Positions 1 through 5,061 of a DNA stretch of 5,069 nt are shown here, piece by piece. The notes under the pieces were generated by a model, which was not told the DNA's origin, searched no databases, and saw only the letters and a list, made by a program, of their open reading frames with translations. This stretch comes from an uncultured Ruminococcus sp. (lineage in GTDB: Bacteria; Bacillota; Clostridia; Oscillospirales; CAG-382), in assembly GCA_902783535.1 (NCBI GenBank), contig CACZRJ010000232.1, positions 1-5,069 of the forward strand. The letters are read 5' to 3'. Both the position numbers and the translations under genes were made by a program. Position 1 is the stretch's first letter; the number at the start of each line of letters is the position of its first letter.

Positions 1-90
1 TCCTATTCCTACACGCGCATCGGAAAGATCTCCGATCCGGAGGGTCTGAAGGACGCGCTCGGCAGGGGAAGCGTCACGGTCACGTTCAAA
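1..90 (+). other. C-terminal end of a cyclophilin-like domain
   Basis: The first 30 codons read SYSYTRIGKI followed by a helix-like SDPEGLKDALGRG and a strand VTVTFK. This matches my recollection of the closing segment of the bacterial cyclophilin-like fold family (PF18050 type), which typically ends with a YTRLGKI-like strand, a short acidic helix and a final TVTL-type strand. A linker of about 20 residues rich in Ser, Gly, Thr and Asp follows, and then the reductase starts. The rest of the domain is upstream of the window. The assignment comes from motif memory, not a profile search. Confidence 0.55.
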
Positions 91-591
91 TCCGGAGGGA
101 AAGAAACGTCTTCGGACACCTCCGGCGGCGCATTCGACTTCGAAACGAAAACGGTGAAGCTCAACAGCGGATACGTCATGCCGATCCTCGGGCTCGGGAC
201 CTACTCGCTCGATCACGACACCTGCGTGAACTCGGTGACGGCGCTGCTCGAAAGCGGCGGAAGGCTGATCGACACGGCCTACATGTACCGGAACGAGGAC
301 GCCGTCGGCGAAGGCGTCCGCAAGGCGATGAAGGAATACGGGATCCCGCGTGAGGACATCTTCGTCATCACGAAGATCTATCCGAGCCAGTTCGACGCGC
401 CGGAAGCCGCCATCGAGCAGGCGCTGGAAAAACTTGACATCGGCTACATCGACATGATGCTGCTCCACCATCCGGGCAAGAACGACGTGAAGGCGTACAA
501 GGCGATGGAAAAGTACGTCGAGGCGGGCAGGATCCGGTCGCTCGGGCTGTCCAACTGGTACGTCGAGGAACTGACGGACTTTCTGCCTTAG
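1..591 (+). CDS. N-terminal product: cyclophilin-like C-terminus plus first half of aldo/keto reductase
   Basis: This is what would be translated if TAG stops the ribosome. The reductase begins with VKLNSGYVMPILGLGTYSL, the standard first strand of the family. Counting from the GTG at 154 as residue 1, all four catalytic residues are present: Asp40 in LIDTA, Tyr45 in YMYRNE, Lys74 in VITKIY and His105 in MLLHHP. The product would end after the segment GLSNWYVEELTDFLP, so it lacks the last part of the barrel and the cofactor-binding C-terminal part, and is unlikely to be a working enzyme. GTG 154 is not a convincing start: no purine-rich Shine-Dalgarno sequence precedes it, and the frame stays open with domain-like sequence all the way to position 1. 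Confidence 0.7.
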   Translation, partial: SYSYTRIGKISDPEGLKDALGRGSVTVTFKSGGKETSSDTSGGAFDFETKTVKLNSGYVMPILGLGTYSLDHDTCVNSVTALLESGGRLIDTAYMYRNEDAVGEGVRKAMKEYGIPREDIFVITKIYPSQFDAPEAAIEQALEKLDIGYIDMMLLHHPGKNDVKAYKAMEKYVEAGRIRSLGLSNWYVEELTDFLP

Positions 592-954
592 GTCTCGATC
601 ACGCCCGCGCTGGTGCAGAACGAGATCCATCCATATTATCAGGAGCAGGACGTCGTTCCGTTCATTCAAAGCAAAGGCATCGTCGTTCAGTGCTGGTATC
701 CGCTCGGCGGCAGGGGGCATACTTCGGAACTGCTCGGGAACGAAACGATCGCGGAGATCGCGTCTGCGCACGGCGTGTCTCCGGCCCAGGTCATCCTTCG
801 CTGGGATCTGCAGAGAGGGATCGTCGTCATTCCCGGATCCGGCAATCCCGACCACATCCGCGAAAACCTGGACCTGTTCGGGTTCGAGCTGACGGCGGAA
901 GAGATGAAGAAGATCCGCAGTCTGGACAGAAACGAAAAGCACGACTGGTACTGA
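592..954 (+). pseudogene. C-terminal half of the aldo/keto reductase downstream of the TAG
   Basis: The translation carries standard late AKR motifs: ALVQNEIHPYYQ (the QNE-HP strand), WYPLGGRG in the position of the usual W-PL-G loop, SPAQVILRW, and the cofactor loop VVIPGSGNPDHIRENL followed by ELTAEEM. The cofactor loop has Gly where NADPH-preferring members usually have Lys (IPKS). Separate translation looks unlikely. The first possible start is GTG at 613, inside the conserved QNE strand, and nothing resembling a ribosome binding site precedes it. The reading frame shows no further damage, which suggests that the interruption is young, is an artefact, or is read through. Confidence 0.75.
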
Positions 955-970
955 TCCGGCCGTGCTTTTC
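934..970 (+). terminator. Probable intrinsic terminator overlapping the reductase stop codon
   Basis: GAAAAGCACG at 934-943 is perfectly complementary to CGTGCTTTTC at 961-970, a 10-bp stem with a 17-nt loop that includes the TGA. The T-run lies inside the descending arm, as in A/T-flanked terminators. The loop is longer than usual and the T-run is short, so efficiency is uncertain. The next promoter starts only 2 nt further on. Confidence 0.5.
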
Positions 971-972
971 GC

Positions 973-1001
973 TTGACATACGGCGGCGCGGGTGGCATAA
1001 T
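973..1001 (+). promoter_or_regulatory. Sigma-A type promoter for the peptidase-polyferredoxin operon
   Basis: TTGACA (973-978) is a perfect -35 box and CATAAT (996-1001) is a one-mismatch -10 box, with the ideal 17-bp spacing. Transcription should begin near 1008, giving a leader of about 49 nt before the ATG at 1057. The spacer is very GC-rich. This should be a strong housekeeping promoter unless repressed. Confidence 0.85.
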
Positions 1002-1012
1002 GTGAGAAGAAA

Positions 1013-1031
1013 CGGCTCCGGCCGGGAGCCG
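1013..1031 (+). promoter_or_regulatory. GC-rich stem-loop at the 5' end of the operon leader
   Basis: CGGCTCC (1013-1019) pairs perfectly with GGAGCCG (1025-1031) around a 5-nt loop GGCCG. The hairpin would start about 5 nt from the predicted transcript end. No T-run follows, so it is not a terminator. A hairpin so near the 5' end could protect the mRNA from 5'-end-dependent decay, which is inference. The ribosome binding site AGGGGG (1041-1046) lies free downstream. Confidence 0.5.
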
Positions 1032-1056
1032 CCCAACGACAGGGGGAAAATGACAA

Positions 1057-2298
1057 ATGAGAAAGCACAGAATCGCGGTTTTGATCTCCATGCTTCTGCT
1101 GTTCGCTTTCGCGGGCTGCGCCTCTGCGCCCGCGGCGCCTTCGGAAAGCGAACCGGAAAAGGAAAAAAGCGCGGACGGGGAGTCGTCCGCCGGCATCGCC
1201 GAATACGACGCTCTGTATCTCGGCGTAGAGAACTACGGCGCGCCGGAGATCAACAAGGATACGAAGGAGACCTTCCGCTACCGGTTCGAGATCGACGGGA
1301 AGGAATCCGTTTTCCGCATGTACAACGGCAGAAAGGACGCCGACGGCAATTACGACTATCCGCTGCAGAACATCCTGAAAGAGGGATACCGCTATTCCGT
1401 CACCGTCGACAGCGGCACCGTCATCGCCGTCGAGCCGAAAGACGAGGCCCCGTCTTCGTACGCCGCGCCGCTCGTCACGGGTACGCCCGGAGAGCGCACT
1501 GTGAAGAACTTCCTGAAGACGGCGCTCGCGCCGGCGGGGCGCACGCTGTATATCTACGGCGGCGGCTGGGACTGGCAGGACGTCGGTTCCGCGCCGCAGG
1601 CGACCTCCATCGGCGTCTCCGACGACTGGCTGAAGTTCTTCTACAGCCGGAATGAAAACTACACCTACAAATCCGTCGACGGCGACGAGACGAAGAAGGA
1701 CCCGAAGAACAGCTACTATCCCTACGGCGGCTACAACGAATACTATTACGCCGGGCTCGACTGCTCCGGATTCGTCGGATGGGCGCTGTACAACACCTTC
1801 GAGAACCGTCCCGGACAGGACGGGTTCGTCATGAGTGCGACGGGAATGGCGAAAAGTCTCGCCGAAAAAGGCTTCGGCAAGCGGACGCAGGACATTTCCG
1901 GCGGGAACGCTCTGCGACCGGGCGACGTCGTCAGCATCAGCGGACACGTCTGGATCTCGCTCGGGTCATGCGAAGACGGCAGCGTCGTCATCCTGCATTC
2001 CACGCCTTCCGCCAGCCGGACCGGACAGCCCGGGGGCGGCGTTCAGATCAGCGCGGTCGGAAAAGACAAAAACTGCCAGGCGTACGCGCTCGCGGACAAG
2101 TACATGTCCGAAAAATACGGCGAATGGTCCGAAAGATACCCGGCGATCGTCTGCGACCCGGGCAGATATCTCGTTTTCGAGGGAGACAGGGCAGGCGTCT
2201 TTTCCTGGAACACGTCGTCCGGGTCCAAAGGACTGGTCGATCCGGACGGGCTGCAGAATATGAGCGCCGAAGAAGCGCTGAAAGTGCTGTTCGGATAA
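1057..2298 (+). CDS. Secreted lipoprotein with NlpC/P60-type cysteine peptidase domain
   Basis: The product is 413 residues. Residues 1-21 form a lipoprotein signal peptide: MRKHR, a hydrophobic core, then lipobox FAGC with Cys21 as the likely lipidated residue. A Ser/Glu/Lys-rich spacer (22-45) leads to a domain of about 85 residues rich in predicted strands (48-130) that I do not recognise. The C-terminal catalytic domain shows the NlpC/P60 pattern: YIYGGGW at 165-171, DCSGF with nucleophile Cys236, GHVWI with His297, and His314 in VILHS as the probable third residue. Family members cut peptidoglycan stem peptides, so a wall-remodelling role outside the membrane is likely. About 64 residues, rich in Tyr, Asp and Lys, separate the YGGG motif from DCSG, where roughly a dozen are usual. 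The start is supported by AGGGGG 10 nt upstream, the signal peptide and the good promoter. It is the first gene of an operon with the polyferredoxin. The exact substrate is unknown. Confidence 0.85.
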   Translation: MRKHRIAVLISMLLLFAFAGCASAPAAPSESEPEKEKSADGESSAGIAEYDALYLGVENYGAPEINKDTKETFRYRFEIDGKESVFRMYNGRKDADGNYDYPLQNILKEGYRYSVTVDSGTVIAVEPKDEAPSSYAAPLVTGTPGERTVKNFLKTALAPAGRTLYIYGGGWDWQDVGSAPQATSIGVSDDWLKFFYSRNENYTYKSVDGDETKKDPKNSYYPYGGYNEYYYAGLDCSGFVGWALYNTFENRPGQDGFVMSATGMAKSLAEKGFGKRTQDISGGNALRPGDVVSISGHVWISLGSCEDGSVVILHSTPSASRTGQPGGGVQISAVGKDKNCQAYALADKYMSEKYGEWSERYPAIVCDPGRYLVFEGDRAGVFSWNTSSGSKGLVDPDGLQNMSAEEALKVLFG

Positions 2299-2308
2299 GG
2301 TAAGGGCC

Positions 2309-3136
2309 GTGCAAACCATTCGTAAATACCTGGCGCCGGCCCTGATCTTCGCCGTGTTCGAAACAGTCGCGGTCGTTCTCTGGCTGGCCAAGGACAACCT
2401 TTTCTACTTGTTCAATTTTTCCTACATCGGCATTTCGGTCGCGCTCGGCATCTTTCTGTACATCCGGAAGTACAAACACGCGCGCAGGGTCGTTCAGCTG
2501 CTCGTCGGTCTGTACATGCTGGTCTATCTCGGGATCATCCAAAACGAAAACATGCAGATCGAGGGGTTCTGGTACTATCTGTTCACGGGCGCCTTCGAAG
2601 CCGCGACCATCCATTACGCCGTCGCCAAGATCTTCGGCCCGCTGCTGTTCGGAAGGGGATGGTGCGGCTACGCCTGCTGGACGGCGATGGTCCTCGACTT
2701 CCTCCCGTACAAGGTCCCGGAAAAACCGAGAAAAAAGATCGGCTGGATCCGCTACGTTGTTTTCGCCGCGTCGCTGATCTTCGTCCTGGCGCTGTTCCTC
2801 GCGAAAGCAGGCAACATCGAGCGGATCATGTTCTGGGCGTTCCTCATCGGAAACGCCGCCTATTACGCCGTCGGGATCATCCTCGCGTTCGCTTTCAGGG
2901 ACAACCGGGCCTTCTGCAAATACATCTGTCCGGTCACGGTTTTCCTGAAGCCCGCCAGCTATTTTTCGCTGTTCCGCGTGAAATGCAAAAAGGAAAAATG
3001 CATTTCCTGCGGGAAATGTAAAAAAGTCTGCCCGATGGACGTGGACGTGACCGACAATTCGAGAAAGCGGAAGAACGGCACGGAATGCATCCTCTGCATG
3101 GAATGCGTGAAGAACTGTCCGAAAAACGCGCTGTGA
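2309..3136 (+). CDS. Membrane polyferredoxin, NapH/CcoG-like 4Fe-4S protein
   Basis: The product is 275 residues starting at GTG. AAGG 8 nt upstream and the 10-nt gap after the peptidase stop support this start; the next in-frame Met is residue 70, inside the membrane region. Hydrophobic stretches near 8-27, 37-53, 62-78, 90-110, 148-166 and 172-194 suggest five or six membrane segments. Two Cys-x3-Cys pairs mark the NapH-like core: GWCGYACW (Cys119, Cys123) and FCKYICPV (Cys203, Cys207). The C-terminal tail carries two complete 4Fe-4S ferredoxin motifs, CISCGKCKKVCP (231, 234, 237, 241) and CILCMECVKNCP (260, 263, 266, 270), probably on the cytoplasmic side. Known relatives pass electrons between quinones or ferredoxins and partner reductases. 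No partner reductase, FMN-binding protein or cytochrome is in the window, so the acceptor is unknown. The first Cys pair lacks the usual following Pro (Trp instead). It is co-transcribed with the peptidase. Confidence 0.88.
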   Translation: MQTIRKYLAPALIFAVFETVAVVLWLAKDNLFYLFNFSYIGISVALGIFLYIRKYKHARRVVQLLVGLYMLVYLGIIQNENMQIEGFWYYLFTGAFEAATIHYAVAKIFGPLLFGRGWCGYACWTAMVLDFLPYKVPEKPRKKIGWIRYVVFAASLIFVLALFLAKAGNIERIMFWAFLIGNAAYYAVGIILAFAFRDNRAFCKYICPVTVFLKPASYFSLFRVKCKKEKCISCGKCKKVCPMDVDVTDNSRKRKNGTECILCMECVKNCPKNAL

Positions 3137-3141
3137 CTTTT

Positions 3142-3172
3142 CGTTTTTCGCGAAACCGAAAACCGTTTTTTT
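3142..3172 (+). terminator. Probable intrinsic terminator of the peptidase-polyferredoxin operon
   Basis: CGTTTTTCG (3142-3150) pairs with CGAAAACCG (3157-3165) around the loop CGAAAC, with one internal mismatch, and seven T follow at once (3166-3172). It lies 5 nt after the stop codon. The stem is weak and AT-rich in its middle, so some readthrough into the serpin gene is possible. Confidence 0.55.
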
Positions 3173-3210
3173 CGTCATATTCAGCAAAAGGACAAACGTT
3201 TTTTTACTTT

Positions 3211-3270
3211 CCGGCATTGCCGGATATTGATCGGCGTTGCCGAAAATTGACCGGCGATGCCGGTAAATGG
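3211..3270 (+). repeat. Three tandem 20-bp palindromic units before the serpin gene
   Basis: Units start at 3211, 3231 and 3251, in exact 20-bp register. Each opens with a palindrome of 5-bp arms around 3 nt: CCGGC-att-GCCGG, TCGGC-gtt-GCCGA and CCGGC-gat-GCCGG. The spacers are ATATTGA, AAATTGA and TAAATGG. In the middle unit both outer bases change together (C to T and G to A), so the symmetry is kept. Two helical turns between units and a position just before the ribosome binding site (3269-3275) suggest an operator for a dimeric regulator, or a series of leader hairpins. I found no convincing -35/-10 pair between 3173 and 3270, so the serpin promoter is not located. Confidence 0.8.
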
Positions 3271-3275
3271 GAGGG
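3269..3275 (+). promoter_or_regulatory. Ribosome binding site that sets the serpin start
   Basis: GGGAGGG ends 5 nt before ATG 3281. An in-frame ATG at 3257 would add eight residues, but it lies inside the third palindromic unit, has no ribosome binding site of its own, and would put polar residues (VNGRDS) ahead of a signal peptide that is typical from 3281. Confidence 0.8.
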
Positions 3276-3280
3276 ATTCC

Positions 3281-4651
3281 ATGAAATCGATCAAAAAATT
3301 AGCGATCGCGGCGCTCGCGCTGCTGTTCGTCTTTTCATTGGCCGCCTGCGCGGTCACGCCTGCTCCGGGCGGGCAGTCGCAGCCCGCGGGGTCTCAGGAC
3401 GCGCAGCCGCAGGAGGACTCTGAAACCGGAGCATCATCGGACGGGACGGATCCTTCTTACGACGTGTTTCCGCCGCTGGCCGGAAAGATCCGGTTCCTGA
3501 CGCAGGAAGTCTTCACGAGCAGCAGGACGAAGGGCGCAGTCAGCGAAGCGTTCACAAAAGGATACGCGGACTTCGCGCTGAACCTTCTGAAAAAATGCGC
3601 TGCGGACGGCAGCACTCTGATCTCTCCGCTTTCCATCCTGACCGCGCTGCAGATGGCAGCGAACGGCGCGAAAGGGGAGACTTTGGAGGAAATGGCGAAG
3701 GTCCTCTGCGCGATGGACACCGAAGAACTCAACAGTCAGCTCTTCAACTATTACGAAAGCCTGACAAATACGGAAAACGCGAGTCTGGTCCCCGCGAACG
3801 CGGTTTGGATGACCGACAGAACGGATTTTCACGTCAGCAAAGACTACGTCGGCGTGATCGACAATACATTCCGCGCGGACGTCGCTGTCGCTCCGATGAG
3901 CGAAGACAGGACCGTCGACGAGATCAACGACTGGTGCAGCCGGAACACCGACGGAATGATCGAAAAGATCCTCGAACACGGCAGTCTTTCCAACGAGACG
4001 ATCATGGTCCTTTTGAACGCGATCTGCTTCGACGCGCACTGGGAGACGACATACGAGGAAAGCGATGTCCGGGATGCCGTTTTCCATGGAGAAAAGCAGG
4101 AAAAAAACATCAAGATGATGTACTCCAGAGAGTACGGATACATTTCCGGACCGAACGAGACGGGTTTCGTAAAGACCTACGCGGACGGACATTACGCCTT
4201 TGTCGGACTTCTGCCGAACGGCGGAAAGACGGTTTCCGCGTATCTCGAAACGCTGGACGGCGAAAAATGGGTTTCGCTGATGAGAAGCGCCGGCGGGAAG
4301 GTCGACGCGGGGCTTCCGAAGTTCGAATTCGACTGGTCGGGATCGCTTCCGGATGTTTTGCGTTCGCTCGGAATGCGAAAGGTGTTTACGGCGGATCAGT
4401 CCGATCTGAGCGGTCTGGGATATCTTGACAGCGGAAACGGGATCTACATTTCCGAAGTGATCCACAAAACGCACATCGAAGTCGACGAATCCGGCACGCG
4501 GGCCGCGGCCGCCACCGCGGTGGTGCCCGTGGAAGCCACAGCCGTGCCTGCGCCTGTACCGCAGGTTTACCTCGACCGTCCCTTCGTTTACGCGATCGTC
4601 GACACGAATACAAACCTGCCCGTTTTCATCGGCACGATGACCGATTTCTGA
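3281..4651 (+). CDS. Lipoprotein serpin (serine/cysteine protease inhibitor, MEROPS I4)
   Basis: The product is 456 residues. Residues 1-23 form a lipoprotein signal (MKSIKK, hydrophobic core, lipobox LAAC with Cys23). A low-complexity Gln/Ser/Pro/Asp-rich linker follows to about residue 60, which would hold the inhibitor away from the membrane. The serpin fold covers about 85-456: STLISPLSILTALQMAANGAKGET (112-134, given as STLISPLSI then LTALQMAANGAKGET), NAVWMTD (173-179), a WCSRNTDGMI segment (218-227), LNAICFDAHW (245-254) and DRPFVYAI (432-439). The reactive-centre hinge E-SGTRAAAAT (403-412) has the small residues that inhibitory serpins need for loop insertion. Counting from the conserved hinge Gly405 as P15, P1 falls near Ala419. 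The loop contains Ala, Val, Thr and Pro and no Lys, Phe, Leu or Met near the bond, which suggests elastase- or subtilisin-like targets. Known gut-bacterial serpins block host or microbial serine proteases. It appears to be a single-gene unit with a strong terminator. Confidence 0.93.
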   Translation: MKSIKKLAIAALALLFVFSLAACAVTPAPGGQSQPAGSQDAQPQEDSETGASSDGTDPSYDVFPPLAGKIRFLTQEVFTSSRTKGAVSEAFTKGYADFALNLLKKCAADGSTLISPLSILTALQMAANGAKGETLEEMAKVLCAMDTEELNSQLFNYYESLTNTENASLVPANAVWMTDRTDFHVSKDYVGVIDNTFRADVAVAPMSEDRTVDEINDWCSRNTDGMIEKILEHGSLSNETIMVLLNAICFDAHWETTYEESDVRDAVFHGEKQEKNIKMMYSREYGYISGPNETGFVKTYADGHYAFVGLLPNGGKTVSAYLETLDGEKWVSLMRSAGGKVDAGLPKFEFDWSGSLPDVLRSLGMRKVFTADQSDLSGLGYLDSGNGIYISEVIHKTHIEVDESGTRAAAATAVVPVEATAVPAPVPQVYLDRPFVYAIVDTNTNLPVFIGTMTDF

Positions 4652-4690
4652 AAACGGTCTGACGCAAAGAATCTGCCTGCAAAAGAAAAG

Positions 4691-4723
4691 GGTGCGATCC
4701 GTTCGGATCGCACCGCTTTTTTT
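4691..4723. terminator. Strong bidirectional terminator between convergent genes
   Basis: GGTGCGATCC (4691-4700) and GGATCGCACC (4705-4714) form a perfect 10-bp stem with loop GTTC, and seven T (4717-4723) follow for the serpin strand. On the other strand the same hairpin is followed by the complement of the A-rich stretch 4680-4690, giving a CTTTTCTTTT tail. It can therefore also end the small membrane-protein transcript, whose stop codon lies about 33 nt away. Confidence 0.9.
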
Positions 4724-4755
4724 CGGTTGCAAAGGGCGGGGAAAGTCGTAGTTTC

Positions 4756-5019
4756 CTATTTCGCCCGGAGATTCGTGAAGATCTGAACGAGTCCGGAAAA
4801 TCCGCCTGCCGTGATCAAAAGAACGATGAAGACGATCAGCGCAACGACGTAGACGCACCAGTAGGAGCGGGCGAAGTTGCGGCGGTTGATATTCCCGCTG
4901 GAAATACTGAAAACGATCAGGAAAATGAATCCGACGACCGGGATCGAGAACAGGATCTGCAGTCCGAAATATGCCCAGGGCGAGAGGGGAGCGTATTGTC
5001 CGATGGGACGGTTGTTCAT
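4756..5019 (-). CDS. Small two-helix membrane protein of unknown function
   Basis: The product is 87 residues from ATG at 5019 down to TAG at 4756-4758. The N-terminus MNNRPIGQYAPLSPWAYFG is polar and aromatic. Two hydrophobic segments follow at about 16-39 (LQILFSIPVVGFIFLIVFS) and 52-72 (SYWCVYVVALIVFIVLLIT). They are joined by a short polar loop GNINRRNFAR, and the tail is NLRAK. The pattern Y-PLSPWAYFG, SIPVVGF, then NRRNFARSY resembles a small uncharacterised membrane-protein family that I recall from many Clostridia; I can assign no function. The positively charged loop between the helices suggests that it faces the cytoplasm. An alternative ATG at 5040 would add seven residues (MPHKEVD), but the ribosome binding site lies within that extension, so 5019 is the start. 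It is transcribed alone, towards the serpin. Confidence 0.85.
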   Translation of the reverse strand: MNNRPIGQYAPLSPWAYFGLQILFSIPVVGFIFLIVFSISSGNINRRNFARSYWCVYVVALIVFIVLLITAGGFSGLVQIFTNLRAK

Positions 5020-5023
5020 GTCT

Positions 5024-5031
5024 ACCTCCTT
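5024..5031 (-). promoter_or_regulatory. Consensus ribosome binding site of the small membrane protein
   Basis: Read on the minus strand it is AAGGAGGT, with 5 nt between AGGAGG and ATG 5019. This is the best ribosome binding site in the window and fixes the shorter start. Confidence 0.9.
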
Positions 5032-5055
5032 ATGCGGCATAGCCTTTTTTTCTTC

Positions 5056-5061
5056 ATTATA
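5056..5061 (-). promoter_or_regulatory. Perfect -10 box for the small membrane protein
   Basis: The minus strand reads TATAAT here, placing transcription start near 5049 and giving a leader of about 30 nt before ATG 5019. The matching -35 box would lie beyond the right edge of the window, so the promoter is only half visible. TTGAGC directly upstream of the -10 box is too close to act as its -35. Confidence 0.65.

Larger units (their letters stand above)
1..954 (+). pseudogene. Cyclophilin-like/aldo-keto reductase fusion gene, 5' end missing, interrupted by an in-frame TAG
   Basis: One reading frame runs from the left edge of the window to TGA at 952-954 and is broken only by TAG at 589-591. 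Before the TAG it encodes the end of a cyclophilin-like domain, a Ser/Gly-rich linker and the first half of an aldo/keto reductase. After it, the same frame continues directly with the second half of the reductase, with no frameshift and no lost residues. The reductase portion from 154 is 266 codons including the TAG, close to the usual 270-280 residues of the AKR5-like bacterial enzymes, which reduce aldehydes or ketones with NAD(P)H in the cytoplasm. The TAG occupies a loop position where family members commonly have Lys or Gln, so one base change (AAG or CAG to TAG) would explain it. The most likely reading is a recent nonsense mutation; a sequencing or assembly error or UAG readthrough are alternatives. 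The true start lies upstream of the window. Confidence 0.8.

Noticed and set aside
613..954. Independent 113-residue gene starting at GTG 613
   Set aside because: It has no ribosome binding site and begins inside a conserved AKR strand; it is the continuation of the interrupted reductase.
3173..3210. Promoter for the serpin gene in the AT-rich stretch
   Set aside because: I could not find a -35/-10 pair with acceptable match and spacing; CATATT and TTTACT are isolated and wrongly spaced.
2048..3217. Long minus-strand open frame (about 389 codons) opposite the polyferredoxin and the end of the peptidase gene
   Set aside because: It has no promoter or ribosome binding site and a charged, motif-free translation; the plus strand here encodes two proteins with clear family motifs.
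3211..3270. CRISPR array
   Set aside because: The units are contiguous 20-bp repeats with 7-bp AT-rich joins, there are no unique spacers of 30 nt or more, and no cas genes are present.
3257..3280. Serpin start at ATG 3257
   Set aside because: It lies within the third palindromic unit without its own ribosome binding site. GGGAGGG at 3269-3275 and the signal peptide fit ATG 3281.
4501..4523. Two perfect palindromes, GGCCGCGGCC and CCACCGCGGTGG
   Set aside because: Both fall in the codons of the Ala/Val-rich serpin loop and are explained by GC-rich Ala codon use; there is no promoter or T-run beside them.
3434..4858. Long minus-strand open frame (about 474 codons) opposite the serpin gene
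   Set aside because: It runs through the bidirectional terminator and both flanking genes, its product is Arg/Val/Asp-rich without recognisable motifs, and it is the kind of antisense shadow expected in GC-rich coding DNA. The serpin on the other strand is unambiguous.
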